A stretch of DNA of 64,000 nucleotides from Chryseobacterium sp. JAH (GCF_001507335.1 NZ_LMAH01000007.1:124001-188000), one strand, 5' to 3'; counted from the stretch's first letter, positions 28,313 to 37,601 are shown. Notes: a model not told the origin generated them from the sequence alone. Translations and numbers: made by a program.

Positions 28313-28792
28313 TTACAAGTTTTGGGTGAAAAGTAATTTCTTTTTAGAATTGGTGATTTTTTCTATTTTCACAGATTCTATCTCTGAAGAATAAGGAAAT
28401 CTAATGCTAAACTCAGTTTCATTAAGTTTCAATCTGTGTCTTGCCATTTCATCACCAAAAACTTCCAATTCGGGATTTAAAGGATCTTCAACATGTTGTT
28501 TCATTATTTCTCTTCCTTTCTTATCACATAAGGTGATTAAGAAATCACCGCTTTTCATCTCACTTTCCACAAAAACAGGAATCGATTTCATCTTTCCCTG
28601 AACTATTTTCTTTTCCGTCAAAGATATTTTCTCAACTCCTGATTGATCTTTGATAACCTTAAAAAAAAGATACCCAATTTGATTCTCACTTTGTACAGTG
28701 GCTTTATCTACCTTCTGCGATTGGCTTTGCAGATGAGAGCAACCAAAGAAAAACAACACACTGACCGTCAATAAATTAAAAAGTTTACCCAT
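28313..28792 (-). CDS. Small lipoprotein, unknown function
   Basis: 159 residues. MGKLFNLLTVSVLFFFGC is a lipoprotein signal with Cys18, followed by a polar linker and a beta-rich domain (SENQIGYLFFKVIKDQSG, SIRFPYSSEIESVKIEKI). No family is recognised. It sits directly upstream of the M64 peptidase gene with a 2-nt gap, so a role as an inhibitor or partner of that protease is conceivable but unsupported beyond the operon layout. Confidence 0.7.
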   Translation of the reverse strand: MGKLFNLLTVSVLFFFGCSHLQSQSQKVDKATVQSENQIGYLFFKVIKDQSGVEKISLTEKKIVQGKMKSIPVFVESEMKSGDFLITLCDKKGREIMKQHVEDPLNPELEVFGDEMARHRLKLNETEFSIRFPYSSEIESVKIEKITNSKKKLLFTQNL

Positions 28793-28866
28793 ATTAGTTT
28801 TTTTTACTAATTTATAAAAAGTATGGATATGTCATTGAAATATTTAATTAAAAATGAAGAATGTTC

Positions 28867-28874
28867 TATCTTTG
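28867..28874 (+). promoter_or_regulatory. Possible -7 box for ruvC (TATCTTTG)
   Basis: A TAnnTTTG match whose last base is 6 nt before the ATG at 28880. If used, the mRNA would be leaderless or nearly so. No TTG is seen at the usual -33 spacing. Confidence 0.4.
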
Positions 28875-28879
28875 ACCCG

Positions 28880-29437
28880 ATGATTCCAACAGAGAAAATA
28901 ATTTTAGGCATTGACCCGGGAACTGCAATTATGGGCTTTGGTCTGATTTCGGTTAAGAAGGGAAAAATGGAAATGATTTCTATTCACGAACTTATTTTGA
29001 AGAAATATCCTAATCACGAAACGAAACTGAAATATATTTTCGACAAAACGCTCGCACTTATCGACGAATTTCATCCTGATGAAGTGGCGTTGGAAGCTCC
29101 ATTCTTTGGAAAAAATGTACAATCTATGTTGAAATTGGGGCGTGCTCAAGGTGTTGCGATGGCCGCAAGTCTGCACAGAAATATCCCGATTACTGAATAT
29201 TCTCCAAAAAAAATAAAAATGGCCATCACAGGAAACGGAAACGCCAGCAAAGAACAGGTTGCAGGAATGTTGAAAAATCTTTTAAACTTAAAAGAATTCC
29301 CTACCAAATATCTGGATGCTTCAGATGGTCTTGCTGTGGCCGTGTGCCATCACTTCAATTCCGGAACTATTGCTGACACCAAATCGTATACAGGCTGGGA
29401 AAGTTTTCTGAAACAGAATCCTGATCGGTTGAAATAA
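28880..29437 (+). CDS. ruvC: Crossover junction endodeoxyribonuclease RuvC
   Basis: 185 residues from the chosen start (MIPTEKIILGIDPGT), close to the usual 170-190. RuvC resolves Holliday junctions made by RuvAB. The first catalytic aspartate is in ILGIDPGT, the glutamate in EVALEAPFFGKN and the C-terminal acidic residues in YLDASDGLAVAVCHH. The KKIKMAITGNGNASKEQV block is also typical. The frame is open back to an ATG at 28823, which would add 19 residues not usual in RuvC. Both the family N-terminus and the -7 box favour 28880. It is convergent with the next gene, with one base between the stops. Confidence 0.93.
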   Translation: MIPTEKIILGIDPGTAIMGFGLISVKKGKMEMISIHELILKKYPNHETKLKYIFDKTLALIDEFHPDEVALEAPFFGKNVQSMLKLGRAQGVAMAASLHRNIPITEYSPKKIKMAITGNGNASKEQVAGMLKNLLNLKEFPTKYLDASDGLAVAVCHHFNSGTIADTKSYTGWESFLKQNPDRLK

Positions 29438-29438
29438 A

Positions 29439-29885
29439 TTATTTTCTTTGATAAATATCTTCAATTTCGGTTACTTTTCCATCAATAATATCATTATATA
29501 TAATTGAAAATTTACTATTTGAATAGATTTTATAGTGTTCTATTTTTTTTAAATCATATTCTGTATAGGAAAAAGCACTTTCATTAATCATAACAGAAAA
29601 GTCATCAGATTGGCTCATAATTTCACAGTCTTTACCTGTCGCAAACGTTTTGGTCATTAATATTTTTTGATTTTCCTTTTTAAAAATCAGCTCATACTTT
29701 TTCATGCATTCACGAAGAGGAAAAGTTTTTATATCATTTCCTTCTTTATATTTTTTCTGTACAAAATTCCAGGATCCCATAAAAAAATTAGGACTCTCTC
29801 CTTCTACTTTATTGCCTATAATTTTCTGTGATTGACAGCTTATAATGAGAAGAATAAAAAATAATATACTAAAAAGTTTTTTCAT
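29439..29885 (-). CDS. Small lipoprotein, unknown function
   Basis: 148 residues. MKKLFSILFFILLIISC is a lipoprotein signal with Cys17. The mature part begins with a GSWNFVQKKYKEG block and alternating strands, which suggests a lipocalin-like small barrel, a common fold for such Bacteroidota lipoproteins. That is a fold guess only. Two cysteines (REC, KDC) could form a disulfide. It ends one base from the ruvC stop, with no terminator between. Confidence 0.65.
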   Translation of the reverse strand: MKKLFSILFFILLIISCQSQKIIGNKVEGESPNFFMGSWNFVQKKYKEGNDIKTFPLRECMKKYELIFKKENQKILMTKTFATGKDCEIMSQSDDFSVMINESAFSYTEYDLKKIEHYKIYSNSKFSIIYNDIIDGKVTEIEDIYQRK

Positions 29886-29903
29886 ATTGCTACTTTAGAT
29901 TAT

Positions 29904-29935
29904 AAAAAAAGAAGCCCTTAAAAAAAGGGCTTCTT
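29904..29935 (-). terminator. Terminator of the M43 peptidase gene
   Basis: 11-bp stem AAGAAGCCCTT/AAGGGCTTCTT. On the minus strand it is followed by a T run (plus-strand A at 29904-29910). Confidence 0.85.
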
Positions 29936-29939
29936 GAGT

Positions 29940-31835
29940 TTAATTATTAAGGAATTTTTTTGACTCTTTTTGATCACCATCCGAATAACTGATAATGTAT
30001 GTGCCTTTAGCTAATGGCTGATTAATTTGGACTTCATTTGTTTTTGAATTTCCTCGCTGTATCAGCTTTCCGCTCATATCATAGATTTGGTAATCACCAA
30101 ACTTAGCATTGCGATCTCCAAAGAGCTGAAGTTTACTCTCTGTTTTGATATATAGCATCTTAGCTTCTTCTTGATTTTTAATATCCGAAGTTGATAGTGC
30201 TCCTAATACTTTCACTGCATAATCTTCAATCTGTCCATATTGCAATTGAGAACATGCTGTAAATTCTGGTAGAACAGCTGAATTTAATGTAGCAGCATCA
30301 ACACCGATTCTCATTCTAAGATATGTATTTTTCACAGAAGTTGCCGGTGGAGTTACATTAAACGTAAGAGTACTTGCTGCACCTGAAGTCATAATACCCG
30401 TTAAAGTATTCGTCACCAATTCTACATCTTCAAAAGATCCGTTATTGTTATAATCAATCCATACTTTTACTCTAAATTTATCTGACTGACTAAAGCCATT
30501 CATGAATGTAACCTTTAATGGGGTTGCTGTTGTAGATGGAATTTCGGTAGCATATGCAGGTCTTATACAAGTTGCGTTCGCATAATCTGCATAGTAAATA
30601 GGATTGGCTTCATCAGAATCATAACCGTTTGTAAGACTGCTGATACTTCCAAAAACTACTCTGTAAGGTCCAATTGCAAAATTATTATTGGTAGCATTCA
30701 CGATTCCTGATGGATTACATTGTGCACCCACCACAGAAACTGGTGATGGAATAACAGTAGCAGGATCTTTAGCACCTAATGAATTAAGAAGGTTTTTTCT
30801 GTATTCCATCATCATCAATACTGCTCTGTCACGTTGGCCATCAGTAAACTTTTTCTCAGCACTTGTATAATTCATAATGTTATACTGTGTCCCATCATAA
30901 TTCTGAGTGGTACAAGGATCTATTGCTGTATTATTTGGAACAGCAACGCCATACATACTTCTTGAAGGAGATGTATCACAAACTCTGTCACCATCTGTAG
31001 CGCAGTTATTATTTACAGGACAGCTGGTTTGATTGGTATAGGCAACCCCCTGAAAAGTATGATACAAACCAAAAGCATGACCAAGCTCGTGTGTAAGAGT
31101 TGTATCATTTGTATTTTTTATTGTCGCTACTTTCATGAAGCTCTCATAGCTGTAATCATAAGTATCCGGGAACATTGCATACCCCATTAAACCATAAGAC
31201 AATTGCTGTTGTCCATCGAAACCGATCACAATATAAATATTAAAATAGGAGCTTTCTGGCCAGTGCGGAGCAAGCTGACTTTTGATAGCATAATCACTTG
31301 CACCATTGTTACCAGACATTTTCACCCCTGCAGTATCGTACTGAGGGATTGTACTTCCGTTATATCTTATAATTCCAGTAGTTGGCATACAGCTTGGTGA
31401 TCTTTTTGCCAGTACAAGTTTGAAAGGCATTACAGCTCCTCCTGTAGGTCCGGTTCCCTCAGGATAAAAACCGTTCCCAAAAGTTGTAGCGTACATGCTG
31501 TTGGCTCTTTCAATCCAGTTTTTAATTTCAAGGTCTGTAAGAGTAAGATTACTGTTTGCTGCAGCTTGAGATTCTATTACGTGTATTACAACTGGAATTT
31601 CGTAAATCTGTCCAGTATAAAGTCCGTTCCAAGATGTTGTAGCTCCCGATTTTGTGAGAAGTGACTGCTTATTATCATAAAATTTTTGATCAGCCTCTAT
31701 TCTTTTACTTTTTAAATCAGGATGTTTTTCGTCATTTCTTTTCATTAAGATATCAAAACCACAGTCTTTATGTATGTCCTGCGAAAATGAATTAATAAAA
31801 AACATCAGCACTAAAACGGTACTTATTCTTTTCAT
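29940..31835 (-). CDS. M43-type zinc metallopeptidase with T9SS type A sorting domain
   Basis: 631 residues with a signal peptide (about 1-19, ending SFSQ). IPVVIHVI (about 80-87) and the metzincin zinc motif HELGHAFGLYH (249-259), with the later Met-turn block YNIMNYTSAEKKFT, identify the pappalysin (M43) family. Residues about 390-545 form a GEVT-type beta domain (VWIDYNNNGSFEDVELV) often found in flavobacterial secreted peptidases. The C-terminal 80 residues (YQIYDMSGKLIQRGN...KGTYIISY) are a type A T9SS sorting domain. Secreted protein degradation is the expected role. It has its own promoter and terminator. Confidence 0.93.
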   Translation of the reverse strand: MKRISTVLVLMFFINSFSQDIHKDCGFDILMKRNDEKHPDLKSKRIEADQKFYDNKQSLLTKSGATTSWNGLYTGQIYEIPVVIHVIESQAAANSNLTLTDLEIKNWIERANSMYATTFGNGFYPEGTGPTGGAVMPFKLVLAKRSPSCMPTTGIIRYNGSTIPQYDTAGVKMSGNNGASDYAIKSQLAPHWPESSYFNIYIVIGFDGQQQLSYGLMGYAMFPDTYDYSYESFMKVATIKNTNDTTLTHELGHAFGLYHTFQGVAYTNQTSCPVNNNCATDGDRVCDTSPSRSMYGVAVPNNTAIDPCTTQNYDGTQYNIMNYTSAEKKFTDGQRDRAVLMMMEYRKNLLNSLGAKDPATVIPSPVSVVGAQCNPSGIVNATNNNFAIGPYRVVFGSISSLTNGYDSDEANPIYYADYANATCIRPAYATEIPSTTATPLKVTFMNGFSQSDKFRVKVWIDYNNNGSFEDVELVTNTLTGIMTSGAASTLTFNVTPPATSVKNTYLRMRIGVDAATLNSAVLPEFTACSQLQYGQIEDYAVKVLGALSTSDIKNQEEAKMLYIKTESKLQLFGDRNAKFGDYQIYDMSGKLIQRGNSKTNEVQINQPLAKGTYIISYSDGDQKESKKFLNN

Positions 31836-31863
31836 TTTTACTATATTTTTAAATATTTGCCTG

Positions 31864-31871
31864 CAAACCTA
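31864..31871 (-). promoter_or_regulatory. -7 box for the M43 peptidase (TAGGTTTG)
   Basis: Plus-strand CAAACCTA, 29 nt upstream of the minus-strand ATG. Confidence 0.6.
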
Positions 31872-32039
31872 TCATTTTTTTATTAATTCTCCATTATTAA
31901 ATTTGAAAAAAATTAATAAAAAATTAATATTTAACAGTAATTAATAACATATGGTTTAAAATTTACCCTTTTGAACAACTTTTTTATTATACTTGGTAAA
32001 ACATATTACTATTTGTAACATTGGTATAGTTTTTAATAC

Positions 32040-32047
32040 TAATTTTG
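32040..32047 (+). promoter_or_regulatory. -7 box for the DUF4407 gene (TAATTTTG)
   Basis: TAnnTTTG match 15 nt before the ATG at 32063. It includes the TTG at 32045 that would otherwise be a possible start codon, so it decides the start of the gene. Confidence 0.6.
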
Positions 32048-32062
32048 TATAAATTTTCAATA

Positions 32063-33133
32063 ATGAAAAACATTCAACAAACTATAAATCAGAACAATCA
32101 TCAGATTAATTGGTTTCAGAAATTTCTGATGATCTGTTCAGGAGGGAATATTCACATCCTGAGAAAGACGCCAAGCGAATGGAATAAATTTTCCGGAATT
32201 GGTGGAATTGTTTTATTTACTGCAGTTTTTGCTACACTTTCAGCTGGCTACGCCATGTATACAATATTCGATGATATATGGATTTCGGTGGGATTCGCAA
32301 TTTTGTGGGGATTGATGATCTTTAATCTTGACCGTTACATCGTTTCATCCATTAAAAAAACGGGAACCTGGGGGAATCAGATTCTAATGTCGATCCCGAG
32401 ATTGATCTTAGCAACATTTTTAGGAATTATCATTTCTAAACCTTTAGAACTGAAAATTTTCGAAAAGGAAGTAAATAAGCAGCTAAATACAATTATTCAG
32501 CGAAACAAAAAACAGCTGCAAGGCGAGATGAACGGAAGAATTCTTCAGCAAAGCGGCCCCTTCGACACAGAGAAAAAACAAATCGCAGATAAAATTGCCC
32601 AATATCAAAAATCTTACGATTCTGCAGCTGTAGAATTAGAGAAGGAAATTTTAGGTAAACAATCTGGTTTGACAAGTGGTAAAGAAGGTTTCGGTCCCAA
32701 TGCAAAGCGTAAGCAGGAACTTAAAGAACAACGCAGAGTTGACCTCGAAAACTACCAGAAACAGGCAGCTCCGAGATTGGAATATTTAGACAAAGAAATT
32801 TCTAAAGTCTATACTAATTTGGAAACTGAAAGAAAATCAACTGAAACGATTGAGGATAAATTTAATGGTTTTGCGGCCAGACTGCAGGCTTTGGATGAAC
32901 TAGGAAAGAATTCAGCAATTATTGCCACGGCAGCTGCATTTATAATGGGTCTTTTTATATGTCTTGAAATTTCTCCGGTTTTGGTGAAGTTGATTTCTCA
33001 GGTCGGACCCTACGATTATCTCTTAGAAAAAACTGAAAATGATTTCAGATTATATTCAAAAGAAAAAATCGAAAAAGGAAACTTTCTCACCGATTTCCGG
33101 ATCGATGATTTTAAAGAAAACTTAAAAAAATAA
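32063..33133 (+). CDS. DUF4407 family membrane protein
   Basis: 356 residues. Membrane segments lie in the N-terminal part: GIGGIVLFTAVFATLSAGYA (about 46-65), about 72-90 (ISVGFAILWGLMIFNLDRY) and about 105-125. A long coiled-coil-prone stretch rich in Lys, Glu and Gln (about 130-275) follows, then a C-terminal membrane segment (AIIATAAAFIMGLFICLEI, about 290-308). The FNLDRYIV block next to the helices is the DUF4407 signature. The function is unknown. An in-frame TTG at 32045 is discarded because it lies inside the -7 box. It is monocistronic with its own terminator. Confidence 0.88.
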   Translation: MKNIQQTINQNNHQINWFQKFLMICSGGNIHILRKTPSEWNKFSGIGGIVLFTAVFATLSAGYAMYTIFDDIWISVGFAILWGLMIFNLDRYIVSSIKKTGTWGNQILMSIPRLILATFLGIIISKPLELKIFEKEVNKQLNTIIQRNKKQLQGEMNGRILQQSGPFDTEKKQIADKIAQYQKSYDSAAVELEKEILGKQSGLTSGKEGFGPNAKRKQELKEQRRVDLENYQKQAAPRLEYLDKEISKVYTNLETERKSTETIEDKFNGFAARLQALDELGKNSAIIATAAAFIMGLFICLEISPVLVKLISQVGPYDYLLEKTENDFRLYSKEKIEKGNFLTDFRIDDFKENLKK

Positions 33134-33144
33134 TTTCACTACAG

Positions 33145-33174
33145 GCTTTTCAGTTTTTACTGAAAGGCTTTTTT
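33145..33174 (+). terminator. Intrinsic terminator
   Basis: 10-bp stem GCTTTTCAGT/ACTGAAAGGC (one G-U pair) with loop TTTT and a T run. Confidence 0.85.
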
Positions 33175-33479
33175 ATTTCTAAATTCAAACATTACATTTT
33201 AAATTCTAGAAAATCTGATTATTATTTACCAGAATCCCCCTGTTTCGCAGATGCCTCCGCTGATGCAGCAAGTGCTATTAGAATAAAATCAAAGAAGATT
33301 ATTAAGACGGAGTAAACAGAACGCCATCATTATTCAACAACAGTGAAAGTAGGAAGACGACCACGGAACTGAAGAATCTCTTTCTTCTTTACTGTCGACT
33401 TAAAAATTTCATTTTTAACGAAATAAAAAAAACCCACAGAAATTCTGTGAGTTTTATATTAATTGCTTCCTATTATATC
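33175..33479. other. Gene-free spacer with a GC-richer patch
   Basis: Between the DUF4407 gene and guaB I find no supported gene. The patch at about 33232-33285 (ccccctgtttcgcagatgcc and on) is GC-richer than its surroundings and could be a repeat or gene remnant. The guaB terminator lies at its right end. Confidence 0.5.
33425..33455 (-). terminator. Terminator of guaB
   Basis: Stem CACAGAA/TTCTGTG with flanking AAAC/GTTT pairing; T run on the minus strand from plus-strand A at 33425-33430. Confidence 0.8.
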
Positions 33480-34940
33480 TTATAAAGAATAATTGGGAGC
33501 TTCTGAAGTAATAATAACATCATGTGGATGAGATTCTTTCAATCCACTCCCTGTAATCATGACCATTTTAGTGTCTTTCTGCAAAGCCTCAACATCTTTT
33601 GCTCCACAATATCCCATACCTGCTCTAAGCCCTCCTGTCAACTGGAAAATCACATCTTCTAACTTCCCTTTGTGCGGAACCCTACCTTCAATACCTTCCG
33701 GTACGAATTTTTTAGCTTCACTTTGGAAATATCTTTCTTTACCACCTCTTTTCATAGCTGATAGACTTCCCATTCCCTGATAAGCTTTGAATTTTCTTCC
33801 CTGATAAATGATTTCTTCGCCTGGAGATTCGTCGGTTCCAGCTAAAAGCGACCCTACCATTACGGCTCCTGCACCACTGGCTATTGCTTTCACAATATCA
33901 CCTGAAAGTTTAACTCCCCCATCTGCAATTACAGTAACATTTTTAGATTTAGCATATTCGTAAACATTATAAATTGCTGACAACTGAGGAACTCCTACCC
34001 CTGCAACAACTCTTGTAGTACAGATAGATCCAGGACCAACTCCTACTTTAAGTACGTTTGCTCCAGCTTTGATGAGATCTTTTGCAGCTTCAGCTGTCAC
34101 AATATTCCCACCTACAAGATCTAAATCTGGATATGCTTTTCTGATTTCTGAAATTTTATCTAAAACACCTTTAGAATGACCATGTGCAGAATCAATGGCA
34201 ATAATATCTACCCCAGCTTTCACCAAAGCAGCGATTCTGTCCATTGTATCTTCACCAACTCCAACTCCAGCGCCAACGATCAAGCGACCATTTTCGTCTT
34301 TATTAGCATTTGGATACTCTAACTGGTTATCAATATCTTTAATGGTAATTAAACCAACAAGCTTATATTCTTTATCTACAATAGGAAGTTTTTCAACTCT
34401 ATTTTTAAGCAGAATTTCTTTGGCTTTTTCCAGATTTGTGCTTTTGTCAGAAGTAATCAGATGATCTTTTGTCATGATCTCTTCCACTTTCATATCCAGG
34501 TTTTCCTGATACTTTACGTCTCTGTTGGTGATAATTCCGATTAAAACATTATCCGGATCTACCACAGGAAGACCAGAAATTTTATATTTAGCCATTGTTT
34601 CTTTAGCCTGAGCCAAAGTATGATCTTTTGTAAGAGTCACAGGATCAGAAATCATTCCGTTTTCTGAACGTTTTACACGGTTTACCTGTGCAGCCTGCTC
34701 AGCAATCGTCATGTTCTTGTGTATGAAACCTAAACCACCAACTCTCGCCAATGCAATAGCCAGCTCGCCTTCTGTTACAGTATCCATCGCAGCAGAAACT
34801 ATAGGAACATTAAGCGTGATTTTATCGGTAAGTCTTGATTTTAAAGAAACCTGATTAGGTAAAACTTCTGAATAAGAAGGTACGAGAAGAACGTCATCGA
34901 AAGTGATGGCTGTCTCTACAATTTTGTTATGAATAGACAT
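33480..34940 (-). CDS. guaB: IMP dehydrogenase
   Basis: 486 residues, the full length for IMPDH, which oxidises IMP to XMP with NAD+ in guanine nucleotide synthesis. The N-terminal block [16 protein letters not shown] is diagnostic. Two CBS domains occupy about 95-215. The catalytic loop [15 protein letters not shown] has Cys307, and [20 protein letters not shown] and the flap region ([15 protein letters not shown]) follow. The CBS pair probably mediates nucleotide feedback. It is a single gene with a -7 box 14 nt upstream and a terminator. Confidence 0.98.
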   Translation of the reverse strand: MSIHNKIVETAITFDDVLLVPSYSEVLPNQVSLKSRLTDKITLNVPIVSAAMDTVTEGELAIALARVGGLGFIHKNMTIAEQAAQVNRVKRSENGMISDPVTLTKDHTLAQAKETMAKYKISGLPVVDPDNVLIGIITNRDVKYQENLDMKVEEIMTKDHLITSDKSTNLEKAKEILLKNRVEKLPIVDKEYKLVGLITIKDIDNQLEYPNANKDENGRLIVGAGVGVGEDTMDRIAALVKAGVDIIAIDSAHGHSKGVLDKISEIRKAYPDLDLVGGNIVTAEAAKDLIKAGANVLKVGVGPGSICTTRVVAGVGVPQLSAIYNVYEYAKSKNVTVIADGGVKLSGDIVKAIASGAGAVMVGSLLAGTDESPGEEIIYQGRKFKAYQGMGSLSAMKRGGKERYFQSEAKKFVPEGIEGRVPHKGKLEDVIFQLTGGLRAGMGYCGAKDVEALQKDTKMVMITGSGLKESHPHDVIITSEAPNYSL

Positions 34941-34953
34941 CTTTACTTTCTTG

Positions 34954-34961
34954 CAAAATTA
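34954..34961 (-). promoter_or_regulatory. -7 box for guaB (TAATTTTG)
   Basis: Plus-strand CAAAATTA, 14 nt upstream of the guaB ATG; the predicted leader is only about 8 nt. Confidence 0.6.
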
Positions 34962-35032
34962 AGGCTTTTTAGCGAGATATGAAAATCCTTTTTAATAGTT
35001 TAAATAAAACTTAATAATCAATTATATATATT

Positions 35033-35063
35033 AAAAAAGTCGCAATCTTTACGAATGCGACTT
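35033..35063 (-). terminator. Terminator of the sigma/DUF4252 cluster
   Basis: Stem AAGTCGCA/TGCGACTT with a T run on the minus strand (plus-strand A at 35033-35038). It ends the cluster that starts at 38085. Confidence 0.82.
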
Positions 35064-35092
35064 CCACAATATAAAAATAAGTTAATATGAAA

Positions 35093-35593
35093 TTATTTAT
35101 CTGAAGCGTAGCTGATCATTTTTGAAATATCGTCAGTGGTAAAGCTGCCCCTTACATCTACGAATACCATTTCTTTATCTGATTTAACCGTGATAAGCAT
35201 ATTCTTGATGGTTTCTCCAATTTGTTTTACTCTGATGTTGACATTATCACCGTCATGTTTTATGGTTGCCCAATCTTGGTAATTGTGATTTGTCAAATAG
35301 CTAGCATGATCTCTCATGAGTGCTGTGTTTCCGTTTTCTACGGTCATTATTTTTATTTTTGACACTTTCTTTACAAGATCATACACCGCTTCACTTTCAC
35401 CATCCTCTTTTAGTGCTTTCTTTATATAAGGCTTCGCCAAAAATAACGGAACATTAAAACTCACAAATCTTGCTCCCTGATAGTCATAATCTGCATTTGA
35501 GAAAAATTCCATATTTGGTTTTTCAGAAACAACACACGATTGCATTAGAACTAAGACTGCGGTAATTGTGAAGATTGTTTTAAAAATTTTCAT
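35093..35593 (-). CDS. DUF4252 lipoprotein
   Basis: 166 residues. MKIFKTIFTITAVLVLMQSC is a lipoprotein signal with Cys20. The mature domain has the DUF4252 pattern: a central KIKIMTVENGNTALM block, VNIRVKQIGETIKNMLITVK and the ending FVDVRGSFTTDDISKMI. The same domain forms the N-terminal part of the next upstream gene product. The family is widespread in Bacteroidota, often next to ECF sigma factors, with unknown role. It is the last gene of the sigma-factor cluster and probably belongs to its regulon. Confidence 0.85.
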   Translation of the reverse strand: MKIFKTIFTITAVLVLMQSCVVSEKPNMEFFSNADYDYQGARFVSFNVPLFLAKPYIKKALKEDGESEAVYDLVKKVSKIKIMTVENGNTALMRDHASYLTNHNYQDWATIKHDGDNVNIRVKQIGETIKNMLITVKSDKEMVFVDVRGSFTTDDISKMISYASDK

Positions 35594-35604
35594 GGCTTTA
35601 ATAT

Positions 35605-36873
35605 TTAGTTGATTGATGAGAGACTTCCGCCAGAAACTTTGCTGACATCAGAATCAATTTTTGGGTTTCCTTTATATCTTACCGATCCTCCTGAAGATGC
35701 CTTCACTCTCATTTTATCCTGAACATTTACTGAGGCGCTGCTTCCTGATGTAGATTCTACTATACCATTCACGAGGCGTAGATTTTCAGCTTTTATTACT
35801 GCACCACTGCTTACATCAATCATTCCTTCATTGGCGTTTCCTTCTACATTAACATTTGAGCCGCTTGAACTTTTTAATGAAATACTTCCAGTGTTGATAT
35901 CAACTTTTACATTAGATCCTGAACTCGCTTCAATATAACTTATTTTAGTAATATTAAATTTCCCTTTCACCGAAGAGCCCGATGACGCATCTATGTTGAT
36001 ATTTGTCCCATTCAGATTATTGACTGTTGAAAAACTTGCACCGGATGATGTTTTGATATGATCCATTTTTGGCGAAGAAATATTAACGCTTAAATTTTTA
36101 AATTTCATCTTTTTTGCACCTTTGTTATCGATGTAAATTTTCAAAATGCCATTTTCAACTTTTGTTATAATATATTGAAGCTTATCTGAATCTGCAAAAA
36201 CCTTCAGATTTGTTGCATTTTCTTGTTTGAAAACAACATTTACTCCAGTACTCACTTCTACTCCCAAAAAATCACCTACATTTCTGGTTTCCCCATTTAA
36301 ATAAGAAGAGTTTTCCTCTGAACTAAAACTGTTTCTTGTCGTCACTGTACTTGAAGAATTAGTTGTTGTTTCGCCTGAGTTGATGATTTTATTAACATCA
36401 TCCATTGAAAGCTTTCCATCAAGCATGACCAGAATATTCTCACCGTTTCCGCTGTCAATTCTCAATAAAATATCTTCTAGAATCCCATTTTTTGCCTCGG
36501 AAGAAAGAAATTTCACTTTACTATCTCCATTTTTCACAGACATCATTTCGCTGTAATTCATGTTTTTAAGGTAAGAAGTAATTTCTTTATTAAGTTGATT
36601 GAGATTACCCAAAGATTTTCCGTTCTCGGGACTTTCGGTAATCAACACTTTTAATCCGTTGATTTTCGCAAGTAAAGGTTTTATCTGATCCAACTCAGAA
36701 TCCCCAATATTCAGATTGCTTAACATCCCAAACATAGGTTTTGCAATTTTGATGGAAGTTACTCCTTCCACTTCTTGGTATTTATCAAAAAGCTGATCCA
36801 GTTTTTCTTTTTGCCCATACACATTGAAAAAATGTGAAAAAGCGAGTGCAAATATGATATATAATTTTTTCAT
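35605..36873 (-). CDS. Secreted DUF4252-DUF2807 fusion protein
   Basis: 422 residues with a signal peptide (about 1-20, ending VYGQ). Residues about 22-165 are a DUF4252 domain (VTSIKIAKPMFGML, LVMLDGKLSMDDVNKIINS), followed by a serine/threonine linker. Residues about 195-420 are a head-GIN/DUF2807 domain: VSTGVNVVFKQ then regularly repeated SSGSS-type turns, as expected for a right-handed beta-helix (TSSGASF, DASSGSSVKG, EASSGSNVKV). Both domains are envelope-associated and of unknown function. Their fusion beside a separate DUF4252 lipoprotein and an ECF sigma pair suggests an envelope stress or surface-sensing unit. Confidence 0.85.
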   Translation of the reverse strand: MKKLYIIFALAFSHFFNVYGQKEKLDQLFDKYQEVEGVTSIKIAKPMFGMLSNLNIGDSELDQIKPLLAKINGLKVLITESPENGKSLGNLNQLNKEITSYLKNMNYSEMMSVKNGDSKVKFLSSEAKNGILEDILLRIDSGNGENILVMLDGKLSMDDVNKIINSGETTTNSSSTVTTRNSFSSEENSSYLNGETRNVGDFLGVEVSTGVNVVFKQENATNLKVFADSDKLQYIITKVENGILKIYIDNKGAKKMKFKNLSVNISSPKMDHIKTSSGASFSTVNNLNGTNINIDASSGSSVKGKFNITKISYIEASSGSNVKVDINTGSISLKSSSGSNVNVEGNANEGMIDVSSGAVIKAENLRLVNGIVESTSGSSASVNVQDKMRVKASSGGSVRYKGNPKIDSDVSKVSGGSLSSIN

Positions 36874-36941
36874 GACTTTAATTAAAATTTAGTTGACTAC
36901 AAGACGCCTGATCAGTTGCGTAATCTATATTGATTATTCTA

Positions 36942-37601
36942 TTAGTATTCTACGTTATCCATAACTTTTGGCTGTGTCAAAGCCTGACTCATATTGTTGG
37001 CAACCACCTGAAACGAATATTTGGTAACATTGATTGCCTCTTCCATATTTTCGATTCTTTTCCCATTCACGATCACATAAGAATCTTTATATCCTGTGGA
37101 ATCTTTTACACTTTGAACTCCAGTGTTGCTGACGTATCTAGGTTTTGTTTCCTTTTTGATTCTGCTTTTTTTAGAAAGAATTTTATCTAAAACATCTGCT
37201 TCAGCCAAAGAAGCCTCTTGGAATATGGAATCTCTTTTCTCTCCTGAAATCGAATCGCTGTTAAGAACTGCAACCTGAGTTTCATGCTCGCTGTTTTCTT
37301 TAATAAAATCAGCTTTTTGCTTTTTAATTTCATTTGCAACCAATTGAGCTTGATTTTGTACATCTTCATTTTGATGATAGTTAAAAAACAATCCGACACT
37401 GAAAAGCAACACTATGCTTGCAGCCATCCAAAACCACTTTGGAAATGAAGGATTGGATTTGCTGGCCGGAATAATGTCGGCTCCGTCGTGGGCACTATTA
37501 TCTGCTTTCTGAAGAAAATCTTCAAAATCCCAGTTCATTTTTTCCTCTTTTAAGCCTTTGAAGACTTCTGTATATTTATCCTGATATTGATCTTTGTTCA
37601 T
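36942..37601 (-). CDS. Putative anti-sigma factor (membrane)
   Basis: 219 residues. A cytoplasmic N-terminal segment (about 1-50, with NWDFEDFLQKA) is followed by one membrane helix (FPKWFWMAASIVLLFSVGLF, about 53-72) and a charged periplasmic region ending in YSFQVVANNMSQALTQPKV. Its start overlaps the end of the ECF sigma gene by 26 nt, the usual arrangement of a sigma and anti-sigma pair. I do not recognise a classical FecR or RseA domain, so the role is inferred from topology and context. Confidence 0.72.
   Translation of the reverse strand: MNKDQYQDKYTEVFKGLKEEKMNWDFEDFLQKADNSAHDGADIIPASKSNPSFPKWFWMAASIVLLFSVGLFFNYHQNEDVQNQAQLVANEIKKQKADFIKENSEHETQVAVLNSDSISGEKRDSIFQEASLAEADVLDKILSKKSRIKKETKPRYVSNTGVQSVKDSTGYKDSYVIVNGKRIENMEEAINVTKYSFQVVANNMSQALTQPKVMDNVEY

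Noticed and set aside
28823..28879. N-terminal extension of RuvC
   Set aside because: The family starts close to the ILGIDPG block; the extension is atypical and lies upstream of the best -7 box.
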